NCBI GenBank assembly: GCA_964572965.1
Contig: CAZNHL010000004.1
Span: 1-64,000 of the forward strand
DNA: 64,000 bases
Origin: CAZNHL01 sp964572965
GTDB lineage: Bacteria; Bacteroidota; Bacteroidia; Cytophagales; UBA9547
Direction: 5' to 3'
Each line of letters opens with the position of its first letter. The first letter of the stretch is position 1. Shown here piece after piece: positions 1-8,897 of the stretch. The notes under the pieces were generated by a model that saw only the letters and a program-made list of their open reading frames with translations, did no database searches and was not told the origin of the DNA. The position numbers were made by a program, and so were the translations under genes.

Positions 1-54
1 GTGAGTAGTGAGTAGTGAGTAGTGAGTAGTGAGTAGTGAGTAGTGAGTAGTGAG
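1..54. repeat. Heptamer tandem repeat (GTGAGTA)n
   Basis: Seven perfect copies of GTGAGTA plus a five-base partial copy start at the first base of the window, so the array probably continues to the left. A degenerate stretch of the same motif lies at 15734-15757, between argB and argE. The period of seven is not a multiple of three, so it is unlikely to be coding. Confidence 0.9.
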
Positions 55-149
55 ACAACGAACTCTCAAAAAGAGGGTTACAAAATTTTCAATGATTAAA
101 ACACCATATTAAGTACTTTGTACTTAATTCTTAATACTAAATCCATCGA

Positions 150-1118
150 ATGCTTTTCAATAAACACATAGGACAATTGGAACTTTTGCTCGCCGGAGCA
201 TTTGTTCTGTTCTATTGTTTTTACATTGGTAAGGTCATTTATATCTGCTTAAAGCTTCAAACCAGTTTTCATAAGGTTATACCTAAACTGATACTGCGTA
301 CTATTTACTTTTCACTAATGCTTATTGCTTTGCTTGCCCCTTCATTTGGTGACATCAAAAAGCAAGTCAAAGCTGTTGGTAAAGATATATTCATCGCTGT
401 GGATTTATCTGCTTCCATGAATGCTTCTGACATAGCTCCTTCCCGACTTCATAAGGCGAAACAGGAACTGCATCAGCTCGTGGATAAGTTTGACGGAGAC
501 AGGATTGGGCTGATAATTTTTACTTCGGAGGCCTTTGTTCAGTGCCCTCTTACTTATGACCATGATGCATTAAATATCTTCATTTCATCTCTCAACACAA
601 AACTGATTACTTCACAGGGTACTGATCTTGGTGAGCCGATCAGACTGGCAATTGAAAAATTTGAACAATACGGAAAAAGTCAGGAGATTACCAAATCTAA
701 AATACTGATTCTGTTCACTGATGGAGAAGACTTCGGGGATGAGACCAAAAACATAACCGGTTCATTACAAAAAGACAATATCAGGCTTTTCACTGTGGGT
801 ATAGGAACAAAACAAGGATCCGGAGTACCGGTAAAAGGAGGTTTTAAACATGACAAAGAGGGACGTCTGGTAAATAGTCAGTTAAACCGTTCTCTGTTAG
901 TAAGCCTTGCCAACAGAGACAAGAAATCTTATTATGAAATAAGTGACAAACAAAATGAAATTCAAAAACTGGCTGCTGATATAGCAGACCTGGAAGGTGA
1001 AGTTTTAGCAACAAAAACAATCGATGTAAGTGCTAACAAATACATTTACTTTTTAACAGTAGCATTTTTTTTAATGGTTATTGACGTCCTTGTAACTGTA
1101 AAAGCTATTAAACTCTGA
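150..1118 (+). CDS. batB: BatB-like VWA-domain membrane protein
   Basis: This 322-residue protein has two N-terminal membrane segments (about residues 11-33 and 46-65), a von Willebrand factor A domain (about 78-275) and a C-terminal membrane segment (about 300-318). The metal-ion-dependent adhesion site is intact: D85-x-S87-x-S89, T158 in GTDLG and D191 in FTDGED. This is the architecture of BatA/BatB of the Bacteroidota Bat (aerotolerance) operon. The following gene overlaps its stop by one base (TGATG) and encodes a BatC-like TPR protein, so the pair is translationally coupled. The exact role of Bat proteins is unresolved in the literature; stress tolerance or envelope functions have been proposed. 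BatA versus BatB is decided here only by the adjacent batC-like gene. Confidence 0.85.
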   Translation: MLFNKHIGQLELLLAGAFVLFYCFYIGKVIYICLKLQTSFHKVIPKLILRTIYFSLMLIALLAPSFGDIKKQVKAVGKDIFIAVDLSASMNASDIAPSRLHKAKQELHQLVDKFDGDRIGLIIFTSEAFVQCPLTYDHDALNIFISSLNTKLITSQGTDLGEPIRLAIEKFEQYGKSQEITKSKILILFTDGEDFGDETKNITGSLQKDNIRLFTVGIGTKQGSGVPVKGGFKHDKEGRLVNSQLNRSLLVSLANRDKKSYYEISDKQNEIQKLAADIADLEGEVLATKTIDVSANKYIYFLTVAFFLMVIDVLVTVKAIKL

Positions 1119-1969
1119 TGAAGTATCTTTTAGTCTTCATATTGCTCCTTGCCCCGCTGGACCGCTTCACTAAAATAGCGAACAGCAACCGTGCAATAAA
1201 AGAAGCTGATAGCGCCTTCAATAAGGAAGATTATTTAACAGCAATGCTGCGCTACGAGTACCTGCTTGATACTTTAAAAATAAACAATGCACAGGCAGCA
1301 ATGAACCTTGCCCTGTGTTATACCAAAAGTGGTGATTTGAGCAAAGCACTGGAATGGTACGACAAAGTTTCGACCCTGACCGCTAAGGATGAAACTAAGT
1401 CTATTGCATTTCAGCAAATGGGCGTTATCACTGCTGAATTCGGGCAGGATGAAAAAGCCAAAGACTACTTATTTATAGCATTGCAATACAATCCGGCTAA
1501 CGAAGATGCGCGCTTTGATTATGAGTTACTTTTAAAAGCAGGTAACAGACCTGACTCACAAAAAAGAAAGCAACGCGGACAGAAAAGAAATGCGATTGAA
1601 AATCCAGAAGGAGACCAGGATGTAGAACGTCAGAGTAAAGGCAATCAAAACCTGCCTAACAATAAAAACGACAAAGGCAGGAAAGCTAATAAGGGCAAAG
1701 GCAATGACTATGAAGATGATAGTCATAAGAATCAAAATCCTGACAGCGGCGAGCCTGAACACAAGAATAAAGACAGCCAAGGCAATGAAAAGAACAAAGC
1801 TGACAACGAAAAACTGCAGGTAAATACGCAAAACCTTGAAGCAATGGGCCTCAGCGAAGAACGCGCCCGTTTGTTGCTTGACCAGATGCGAAACAGTGAA
1901 ATCCAATACCTTCAGCAGCAGAAACACAAAGTCACTAACAATAGCTATAAAGGGAAACCGGAATGGTAG
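1118..1969 (+). CDS. batC: BatC-like TPR protein
   Basis: A 283-residue protein with an N-terminal hydrophobic segment (signal peptide or anchor, about 1-20), two to three tetratricopeptide repeats (about 28-145) and a long Lys/Asn/Asp/Gly-rich low-complexity linker (about 148-235). It ends in a short conserved helix, with GLSEERARLLLDQM at about 244-257 and a QYLQQQKHK tail typical of BatC. It overlaps batB by one base. TPRs imply a scaffold or protein-contact role next to the VWA protein. The linker is strongly charged and probably disordered; it also creates a spurious antisense open frame. Assignment rests on architecture plus neighbourhood. Confidence 0.75.
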   Translation: MKYLLVFILLLAPLDRFTKIANSNRAIKEADSAFNKEDYLTAMLRYEYLLDTLKINNAQAAMNLALCYTKSGDLSKALEWYDKVSTLTAKDETKSIAFQQMGVITAEFGQDEKAKDYLFIALQYNPANEDARFDYELLLKAGNRPDSQKRKQRGQKRNAIENPEGDQDVERQSKGNQNLPNNKNDKGRKANKGKGNDYEDDSHKNQNPDSGEPEHKNKDSQGNEKNKADNEKLQVNTQNLEAMGLSEERARLLLDQMRNSEIQYLQQQKHKVTNNSYKGKPEW

Positions 1970-2203
1970 TTTTTAGGTGTTAGGTAATGGGTGTTAGTTT
2001 TTAGATTTAAGATTGGAAGATTAGTACCAGCCTATTAATAAGTATAGACAACAAACCGTCCAGTACTCCGCAATCGGAATTCTACACTCCGCATTTAAAT
2101 ACTCTTTAACACATAAACACTTTTTATACTTAAACACTTTTCTACTTAAGCACCTAAACACATCAACACCTTCCTGCGTAGATATGCCAATAAATTCTAG
2201 ACC

Positions 2204-3382
2204 ATGAAAGAAGTTTTTGTTGTTTCAGCAGTACGTACGCCAATAGGCAGTTTTGGTGGTGCTTTGGCCTCTTTTTCAGCTACTCAATTAGGAGCGGTTG
2301 CTATAAAAGGAGCATTAGACAAAGCCAACCTCAAACCGGAACAGATTCAGGAAGTATTCATGGGTAACGTGCTTTCAGCTAATCTTGGTCAGGCACCGGC
2401 AAGGCAGGCAGCACTGTTTGCCGGTCTCCCTCATTCTGTTGCTTGTACAACAATTAATAAAGTATGTGCTTCGGGGACAAAAGCTATTATGCTGGCTGCG
2501 CAAACTATTATGACAGGACAGGCCGATATTGTTATTGCCGGCGGTATGGAAAGTATGTCAAACGTTCCTTTTTATCTTGACAAAGCACGTTTTGGTTATA
2601 AACTTGGCCATGGTCAAATGACCGACGGTTTACTGAAAGATGGTCTCTGGGATGTCTATAATGACTATCACATGGGCAGCGCAGCAGAGAATACTGCCAA
2701 AGAAATGAACATTGGCCGTGAAGCTCAGGATGCTTTCGCCATAGAATCATACAAACGTTCGCAAGAAGCCTGGCAAAAACAGGCTTTTAAAGAAGAAATT
2801 GTTGGCGTACCGATCCCTCAGCGTAACGGTGACCCTATTCTTTTCACAGAAGATGAAGAATACAAAAAAGTTGCTTTGGAAAAGATTCCGGGCTTAAAAC
2901 CTGTTTTCGATAAAAACGGAACCATCACAGCTGCTAACGCCTCTACCCTGAACGACGGTGCTGCTGCTTTGATTCTTGTTTCAGCAGAAAAGGTAAAAGA
3001 GCTTGGCCTGAAACCAATTGCCAAGATTGTCGGGTTTGCTGATGCAGCACAAGCTCCGGAATGGTTTACGACTGCTCCTTCACTGGCTATTCCAAAAGCA
3101 ATTGCCAATGCCGGCTTAAAAAGTAGTGACATAGACTTTTATGAAATTAACGAAGCATTTTCGGTAGTTTCTCTGGCCAATAATCAATTGTTGAAACTGG
3201 ACGACAAAAAAGTAAATATCCACGGTGGCGCTGTATCACTGGGACATCCGCTGGGTGCATCAGGTGCACGCATTGCCTGTACGCTGATTAATGTTTTACA
3301 TAGCGAAAATGGCAAAACGGGGGTTATCGGAATTTGCAATGGTGGTGGCGGCGCTTCTGCTATTGTTTTTCAGAAAGCATAA
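2204..3382 (+). CDS. Acetyl-CoA C-acetyltransferase (thiolase)
   Basis: A 392-residue degradative/biosynthetic type thiolase of the usual family length. It condenses two acetyl-CoA to acetoacetyl-CoA, or performs the reverse reaction. The nucleophilic cysteine is C88 in NKVCASG, the catalytic histidine is H348 in GHPLGASG, and the second cysteine is C378 in CNGGGGAS; a NEAF motif precedes them. It is AtoB/PhaA-like, but the sequence alone does not separate acetoacetate, butyrate or beta-oxidation use and no pathway genes flank it. It stands alone: 234 bp of non-coding, A/T-rich, internally repetitive DNA precede it and a strong terminator follows. Confidence 0.93.
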   Translation: MKEVFVVSAVRTPIGSFGGALASFSATQLGAVAIKGALDKANLKPEQIQEVFMGNVLSANLGQAPARQAALFAGLPHSVACTTINKVCASGTKAIMLAAQTIMTGQADIVIAGGMESMSNVPFYLDKARFGYKLGHGQMTDGLLKDGLWDVYNDYHMGSAAENTAKEMNIGREAQDAFAIESYKRSQEAWQKQAFKEEIVGVPIPQRNGDPILFTEDEEYKKVALEKIPGLKPVFDKNGTITAANASTLNDGAAALILVSAEKVKELGLKPIAKIVGFADAAQAPEWFTTAPSLAIPKAIANAGLKSSDIDFYEINEAFSVVSLANNQLLKLDDKKVNIHGGAVSLGHPLGASGARIACTLINVLHSENGKTGVIGICNGGGGASAIVFQKA

Positions 3383-3528
3383 CATAGTTGTCAGGTGTTT
3401 GATGTTGGTTGTTAGCTAATCCTTTAAACCTCCAAACCTGCCACCACAAGTACACAACACTTTTCCATTAAGATAATGGCGGACAGGCTATACATAATCT
3501 GACAAGCTCAATTACCGCGCTTCATAAT

Positions 3529-3562
3529 AAAAAAGAGCTTTGTTAGTACAAAGCTCTTTTTT
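3529..3562 (+). terminator. Rho-independent terminator after thiolase
   Basis: A perfect 14-bp stem, AAAAAAGAGCTTTG (3529-3542) with CAAAGCTCTTTTTT (3549-3562), encloses a six-base loop. The stem is A-rich at the 5' side and U-rich at the 3' side, so it could work in both directions, but the thiolase ends 146 bp upstream on the + strand. Confidence 0.85.
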
Positions 3563-3624
3563 ATTGCGTAAAAATAAAACGCTTCCCATACCGTTATCTG
3601 CCCGAGATGCATTAATTTTAAGTT

Positions 3625-4941
3625 ATGGTAAGAGCCTTCAAATATATCCTCTCTTTATTCTTTTTTGCACTGGCGTTCTCTTCTTCTGCGCAGAGCTATG
3701 AGATAAAAACGTATTATGATACGCTCAAAACTCAGATTAAGGAAAAGTATTATATCATTTCACCTACCGACAGTACGGTAGACGGCGCTTATACCAAATA
3801 TTATTCAGGTGGCGAACCGGAAATTAAAGGACAATTCAAAAAAGGCCAAAAGGAAGGACCGTTTATTGAACTGTATCCGAATGGTAATAAGAAAACAGAA
3901 TTCTCATTTGTAAACGGTAAAAAGAATGGGGCATTTTATGTGTTTACTCCAGACGGAAAAACAATCCAGAAAGGAGCATACAAAGATGATGAGCTTACCG
4001 GACCAATTGAAAGCTATTATGAAAATGGCAAAATAAAACGCGAAGGCACTTTTGTGAAAGGCTTACTGCAAGGCCATGTGAAAGAATACTATGGCGAAGG
4101 AGGGCTTAAAGCTGATGCTCTTTATAGAGACAACAAGCAAGACAGTCTTACGAAGACCTTCTACCCTTCCGGAACACTAAAAACGGAAGAGAACTACAAA
4201 ATGGGGGTTTTGAATGGCTTTTATAAAACCTATTTCTTTGACGGTCGCCTTGAAAGTGAAAGTATCAATGAAAGTGGTGAGAAAAACGGGTATTATAAAA
4301 CCTATAACAACAAAGGGCAGCTGTTATTGTTTGCAAACTATGTAAACGGCGAGCTTGAGGGCAAAAATGAGGCCTTTTATGAAGATGGCACCCCAAAACA
4401 TGTATTCAATTACCTGGCCGGCAAGAAAACGGGGAAAAATACTACTTACTATGACAACGGAAACCAGAAAGAGCTATTTGTTGTAACCAACGAGGAGAAG
4501 GATTATACTTATCAGCTTTACTATCCTTATGGCAAACTGAAAACAAAAGGGCAGTTTGTGAACAAGCAAAAAAGTGGTATCTGGAAATACTATGATGAAA
4601 ACAAGAAACTGACAGAGGTTGCCAATTACCTTAACGGGAATTTATTTGGAGAACGCCTGTTGTATAAAAACGGTAAGCTGGCTACAAAAGAGAACTACAA
4701 CCAGGCTGGCAAGAAAAATGGCGAATACATCACTTATCACACCAATGGTAAGAAAGCAAGCACAAGCAATTACAGAGCTGACGTGTTGAACGGAGCAACG
4801 CAAACACACTTTGAAAAAGGTGGAGTTGAAAGTGAAGGTCAATATCAAAACGGCTTTAAAACGGGATCATGGAAGTATTATGATGCTGATGGAAAATTAG
4901 TTAAAACTATTAATTACAAGCTTGGAGAGGAAATTAAATAG
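3625..4941 (+). CDS. Secreted MORN-variant repeat protein (YwqK-like)
   Basis: This 438-residue protein starts with a clear signal peptide (about 1-22, ending SSAQS). The rest is roughly sixteen tandem repeats of 21-23 residues of the form G-x-Y/F-x-x-G-x-x-x-G-x-W/Y-x-x-Y-x-x-NG, the MORN-variant repeat found in proteins named YwqK-family antitoxins. Despite that database label, nothing here indicates a toxin-antitoxin pair: the protein is exported and its neighbours are membrane transporters. In Bacteroidota such proteins are thought to be periplasmic or surface beta-sheet scaffolds, but the role is unknown. The stop codon is directly followed by the start of the HPP gene, implying co-transcription. 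Confidence 0.8.
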   Translation: MVRAFKYILSLFFFALAFSSSAQSYEIKTYYDTLKTQIKEKYYIISPTDSTVDGAYTKYYSGGEPEIKGQFKKGQKEGPFIELYPNGNKKTEFSFVNGKKNGAFYVFTPDGKTIQKGAYKDDELTGPIESYYENGKIKREGTFVKGLLQGHVKEYYGEGGLKADALYRDNKQDSLTKTFYPSGTLKTEENYKMGVLNGFYKTYFFDGRLESESINESGEKNGYYKTYNNKGQLLLFANYVNGELEGKNEAFYEDGTPKHVFNYLAGKKTGKNTTYYDNGNQKELFVVTNEEKDYTYQLYYPYGKLKTKGQFVNKQKSGIWKYYDENKKLTEVANYLNGNLFGERLLYKNGKLATKENYNQAGKKNGEYITYHTNGKKASTSNYRADVLNGATQTHFEKGGVESEGQYQNGFKTGSWKYYDADGKLVKTINYKLGEEIK

Positions 4942-5490
4942 ATGAGTTCACGGAACTATAAATTTTTCAAAATAAAGCGTCATCATCGTTCGGCAAGAAT
5001 TGCACGCTATGTTTTTTATAAAGAAACCTCTGTTAATGCACGTGATCTTACCTTTACTTTTATCGGTGGTTTTCTGGGGATTGGTTTTATTTCTTTGATT
5101 AGTTCGACCTACTTCACTCTTCACGACAGTGTTTTTGTGATCGGTTCTTTCGGCGCTTCTGCAGTTCTTATTTATGGAGCTCACCGCAGTCCGCTTGCTC
5201 AGGCAAGAAATCTTATCGGGGGGCATTTCATCAGTGCTATAGTAGGTGTTACCTGTTATAAATTATTCCCAGATACCTTATGGTTATCAAGTGCATTGGC
5301 TGTCTCATTCAGCATTATGGCTATGCAGATTACCAAAACGCTTCATCCTCCGGGTGGTGCAACGGCACTCATTGCCAATATTGGTTCTGAAAAAGTGAAA
5401 GCATTAGGCTATGGTTATGCCATTGCTCCGGTGCTTGTTGGTGTTCTGATACTCTATACGGTTGCCCGAATTGTAAACAGACAACGATAA
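4942..5490 (+). CDS. HPP-family membrane protein
   Basis: A 182-residue polytopic membrane protein with about four hydrophobic segments (about 37-56, 62-80, 93-108 and 155-178) and the family-defining His-Pro-Pro triplet at 135-137 (KTLHPPGGATAL). HPP proteins are integral membrane proteins; a chloroplast homologue has been linked to nitrite transport, but the bacterial substrate is unknown. It begins immediately after the stop of the MORN-variant gene and is followed after 10 bp by a ClC-type channel gene. Three genes in a row with almost no spacing suggest one operon, possibly concerned with anion movement; that last point is inference. Confidence 0.85.
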   Translation: MSSRNYKFFKIKRHHRSARIARYVFYKETSVNARDLTFTFIGGFLGIGFISLISSTYFTLHDSVFVIGSFGASAVLIYGAHRSPLAQARNLIGGHFISAIVGVTCYKLFPDTLWLSSALAVSFSIMAMQITKTLHPPGGATALIANIGSEKVKALGYGYAIAPVLVGVLILYTVARIVNRQR

Positions 5491-5500
5491 TATCATTATT

Positions 5501-6742
5501 ATGATTACTGAACCAATTATCAGAAAAGGAGGCTTACTTATATTGTCTTCTGCACTTATCGGTTTTCTGGCTGCATTAATTGCAACAACAATCAAGATAA
5601 GCACGGAGCATTATGAGCATATTTTGTATAATTATGCTATAAGAAATACGTGGCCAATTTTCGTTCTCCCTTTAGTAGCTTTAATGACCATTACTTTGTT
5701 GCGTCAGTTTTTATTTAAAAGCCAACCGAATAAGGGCATCAAAGAAATAAATACAAGCATCAAGGAAACAGAAGACCATCTTCCCGCTTATAAAATCCCC
5801 TCCCATTCTATTAATGGTTTTCTGACAGTTATTTCGGGAGGCTCTACAGGGATTGAAGTATCTACTGTTGTTGCTTCAGCTACATTGGGTTCTATTGCAA
5901 GTCAGCGCAAATCCGGTTTAAGCAACTATAAAAAAGAGTTAATCTGTGCCGGAATAGCCGCCGGGGTTACAGCTTTATTTAATGCTCCGCTTGCCGGTCT
6001 GCTTTTTGTTTACGAGGTATTTTCAAAGAAACTCAACAGTGCTCTTATTCTTTGTGTACTAACTGCCACTACAGTTGCTTATCTGCTGACCAATCTGGCT
6101 GCTAACGAGCCTTTGTTCCATTTCAATGTATCTGAATGGCACTTCTATGCAATTCCCTATTTTATATTACTGGGTATATTAGCCGGAGTCAATTCTGTAT
6201 ATCTTACTAAGTGTGTTATCTTTTTCAAAAATGCTTCATCTGCTTTTGAAAACAATTACATCAGGGTTTTCTGTTTTTCGATTCTTATTTCGGCCATTAT
6301 TTATTTTGTTCCACAGCTTTACGGAGATGGATATTTAGCTATTAACCATTTGACAGACTCACATGTAATGAGTATAAACATGATCCTGTCTCTGCTATTC
6401 ATCATTTTGCTCAAACCTGTCATCACTTCAATTACTTTGAGTGCCGGAGGTGATGGAGGTGTTTTTGCACCAAGCTTGTTTCTGGGAGCATTTTTAGGAG
6501 CAGTGACAGCAATGCTGCTTAATCATTTCTTTCATGCAGATGTAATCGTCCTTAATTTTATGGTAATAGGTATGGCTGCAGTATTAAGTGCAAGCATACA
6601 TGCGCCATTTACTTCTGTATTCCTTGTTTGCGGACTTATTGGCAATTTTTATCTGATCATCCCTCTTTTGATAGGCAGCTTTATCTCGAAACTTACTGCT
6701 GAAAAATTAGTACCTTATACCGTATATAGTTACAATAAATAG
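5501..6742 (+). CDS. ClC-family chloride channel/antiporter
   Basis: This 413-residue protein has the helix pattern of ClC proteins. It keeps a GGVFAPSLFLGA segment matching the conserved GxFxP anion-filter motif. At the gating-glutamate motif, where canonical members read GREGP, it reads STGIEVST, keeping the glutamate (E119) but not the following Gly-Pro. The GSGIP-like position reads NKGIKEI. Retention of E119 allows H+-coupled exchange in principle, while altered filter residues could change anion selectivity. There are no C-terminal CBS domains. The gene follows the HPP gene by 10 bp and is probably in the same operon. Confidence 0.85.
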   Translation: MITEPIIRKGGLLILSSALIGFLAALIATTIKISTEHYEHILYNYAIRNTWPIFVLPLVALMTITLLRQFLFKSQPNKGIKEINTSIKETEDHLPAYKIPSHSINGFLTVISGGSTGIEVSTVVASATLGSIASQRKSGLSNYKKELICAGIAAGVTALFNAPLAGLLFVYEVFSKKLNSALILCVLTATTVAYLLTNLAANEPLFHFNVSEWHFYAIPYFILLGILAGVNSVYLTKCVIFFKNASSAFENNYIRVFCFSILISAIIYFVPQLYGDGYLAINHLTDSHVMSINMILSLLFIILLKPVITSITLSAGGDGGVFAPSLFLGAFLGAVTAMLLNHFFHADVIVLNFMVIGMAAVLSASIHAPFTSVFLVCGLIGNFYLIIPLLIGSFISKLTAEKLVPYTVYSYNK

Positions 6743-6773
6743 ATTTTCTTTCTTATTGCATTCAACCAAACCA

Positions 6774-7871
6774 ATGAAACATTCTATTTTATCAGCTTTA
6801 TTAGTTATCGTTTCCTATTTGGGACAGGCAGCTGTCATTCAGGGTAAAATCACTACTGTTGCTCCCGGGAAAACATTGGTTCTTACTCTAATCAATTATG
6901 ACACCCGTATTGATACTCCTGTAAAGTCTTTCACTATTAAGCCCGACAGCACTTTTACCATTGAATTAACGCTGCCGGAACCTCTCATTTACAGTCTTGG
7001 AGAAGCAGGAAAACCTCTTTTGCATTTATTGGTAAAAGATCAGGATAAAATTTCTTTAAACATTACCGCCGAACGCATTACAGGAAGAGGTTCAGCAGGA
7101 ACTGAATACCTGATTGCTTATGAAAACCATCGTAAAAGACTATTTACGAAATGGCTTCAACCTGTTTATGATTCTTCTGCTGTTGCAGAAAAATCCGGTG
7201 ATAAAGTAAAACTCGAATACTGGAACAAAGAACAGACGAAGGCTTCAGACAATTATAAAGAAGAGCTAAGCAAATGGGTAATGCAGCCTTTCTTTATCCG
7301 GTCGCTTGCAGCTATCCACCACAGTCTCCGCTGGCATCCTGATAACGATATTTCATTGATGGACACCATGCTTGCCAATTATGAAAAACTCTATAAAGGG
7401 TATGAACTGACTAAAGAACTGGCCAACAAAGTTACGCGCACTAAACGTACAGCACTTGGAGCTAATGCGCCAACATTCCAGTCTAAATTTGCAGATGGTA
7501 AATCTTATGATTTCAGTAAAACCAAAGCCGAATATATTCTTCTTGATTTCTGGGCATCGTGGTGTAAACCTTGCAGGCAGGAAAGCCCGACACTTGTGAG
7601 GCTTTACAATGCTTATAAAGACAAAGGGTTTACGATTGTTAGTGTATCTGTTGACGACAACAAAGAAAAATGGTTAAATGCTGTTACAAAAGATAATTTG
7701 TCGTGGACCAATGTTTCGGAACTAAAAGGCTGGGCATCTCCTACCGCAACTCTTTATAATGTTTCTGCTAAACAAAATAGCTTTTTGATAGATAGCCAAG
7801 GGAATATTATTGCCAAAAACCTAAGAGGTCATGACCTGGAAAACAAACTTGCAGAACTACTGGGTAAATAA
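6774..7871 (+). CDS. TlpA-like thiol:disulfide oxidoreductase
   Basis: I place the start at the ATG at 6774, because a longer frame from 6756 would need TTG and would put charged residues before the signal peptide. The 365-residue product has a signal peptide (about 1-20), an N-terminal beta-rich domain of the kind preceding TlpA domains in Bacteroidota (about 22-125), a helical middle, and a C-terminal thioredoxin-fold domain with W263-C264-K-P-C267 as the redox site. It likely acts in the periplasm as a reductase for cytochrome maturation or as a general thiol oxidoreductase; no ccm-type gene flanks it, so the client is unknown. Confidence 0.85.
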   Translation: MKHSILSALLVIVSYLGQAAVIQGKITTVAPGKTLVLTLINYDTRIDTPVKSFTIKPDSTFTIELTLPEPLIYSLGEAGKPLLHLLVKDQDKISLNITAERITGRGSAGTEYLIAYENHRKRLFTKWLQPVYDSSAVAEKSGDKVKLEYWNKEQTKASDNYKEELSKWVMQPFFIRSLAAIHHSLRWHPDNDISLMDTMLANYEKLYKGYELTKELANKVTRTKRTALGANAPTFQSKFADGKSYDFSKTKAEYILLDFWASWCKPCRQESPTLVRLYNAYKDKGFTIVSVSVDDNKEKWLNAVTKDNLSWTNVSELKGWASPTATLYNVSAKQNSFLIDSQGNIIAKNLRGHDLENKLAELLGK

Positions 7872-7945
7872 ATACAGACCTCTGACAAAGATTATAAATA
7901 GAATAGATAAACACTCTTAATAAAAACTTTTAAACCATCTTTCAC

Positions 7946-8851
7946 ATGAAAAAACTTCTTCTTGCAGTATCAATTACTGCTTCATTATTTAGTTGCAGAC
8001 CAAATGATGACCGCAATCCCGTTCCAGCTTATACAGCAAAAATCACATCTGTCAAACAATTACCAGATAGCACTAAACTGAGTGACGCAACTTATAATTC
8101 AGATAAAACTATTGCCTCTCAAAGATCATATGCAGATGGTAAAGTAATAAGTACTACTACTTATACTTATACCAACGGTCAGTTGCAAAAAACAACAGTA
8201 AGCACAAGTGATACCAGTAACACTACTACTGAAAACGTTTATACCAATGGTCTGCTGACTAAAACAAATTCTCTGGATAAAGGTGGCAATATTGTAGGTT
8301 ATACTTCTTATACTTATAACTCTTCAAACTTATTAATTAAAGAAGAGGTGTATACAATTGAAGAAGGGACTGCTACTCCTCAGGATTATTATACAACCTA
8401 TAACTACACCGGCGTTAACCTTACCCAAGTGAATGCTGTAATAAGAAATGCAGGATCAAAAGAAGGCACAGATTCCTCTTTTGCTATACAGAAACTATCT
8501 TACGACAACAATGGCAATGTTATTAAACTGGAAGCTCCAAAAACAGATTTAAGTCTGGATAGCGAAACATTACCATCGACCCTGGACTTTTATACACTTG
8601 CAGAAATCACTTATGATTTGACACACCTTGCTCCAAGCCAGGATTTCGTCACATACTTTCTTCCGGTATCAAAATTGCTGATCAAAACGAACAACCTGCC
8701 TAGCTCCATCAAAACATACCAGGCTAATGGAAATGTTGACGTGAATGCCAGTCTGATATATACATTTAATAAGAGGAACTATCCTTCTACAGTAAAAAAC
8801 ACAATTGGAGGAGTTGCTTCTGCTACTTATTTAATAACATATTTAGAGTAA
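7946..8851 (+). CDS. Hypothetical lipoprotein with YD-like repeats
   Basis: A 301-residue protein beginning with a lipoprotein signal (MKKLLLAVSITASLFSC, lipid-modified Cys at about 17). The mature part is rich in Tyr, Thr, Asn and Ser and contains irregular repeats reminiscent of YD/RHS-type strands, for example SYTYNSSNLL and LSYDNNGNVIKL. No catalytic motif was recognised. It is probably an outer-membrane-anchored beta-rich protein of unknown function, like many Bacteroidota lipoproteins with such repeats. It is monocistronic: 74 bp separate it from the upstream gene and a strong terminator follows within 15 bp. Confidence 0.7.
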   Translation: MKKLLLAVSITASLFSCRPNDDRNPVPAYTAKITSVKQLPDSTKLSDATYNSDKTIASQRSYADGKVISTTTYTYTNGQLQKTTVSTSDTSNTTTENVYTNGLLTKTNSLDKGGNIVGYTSYTYNSSNLLIKEEVYTIEEGTATPQDYYTTYNYTGVNLTQVNAVIRNAGSKEGTDSSFAIQKLSYDNNGNVIKLEAPKTDLSLDSETLPSTLDFYTLAEITYDLTHLAPSQDFVTYFLPVSKLLIKTNNLPSSIKTYQANGNVDVNASLIYTFNKRNYPSTVKNTIGGVASATYLITYLE

Positions 8852-8865
8852 TAACTTCTACCAAG

Positions 8866-8895
8866 AAAAAGGCTCAGGAGTTTCTGAGCCTTTTT
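8866..8895. terminator. Bidirectional terminator between convergent genes
   Basis: A perfect 12-bp stem, AAAAAGGCTCAG (8866-8877) with CTGAGCCTTTTT (8884-8895), and a six-base loop lie between the + lipoprotein gene and the - EEP nuclease gene. The A/U flanks suit termination on both strands. Confidence 0.9.
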
Positions 8896-8897
8896 TC

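Noticed and set aside
1556..1927. Open frame of 123 codons on the minus strand inside batC
   Set aside because: It mirrors the Lys/Asn-rich low-complexity linker of BatC and gives an implausible hydrophobic sequence; the + frame has TPRs and a conserved end.
1970..2203. Regulatory or RNA element in the A/T-rich gap before the thiolase
   Set aside because: It contains only degenerate direct repeats (TTAAACACTTTT-like) and no clear promoter, hairpin or conserved motif.
3625..4941. Antitoxin of a toxin-antitoxin system (database name of the family)
   Set aside because: The protein is exported and has no toxin neighbour; the label comes from the repeat type only.
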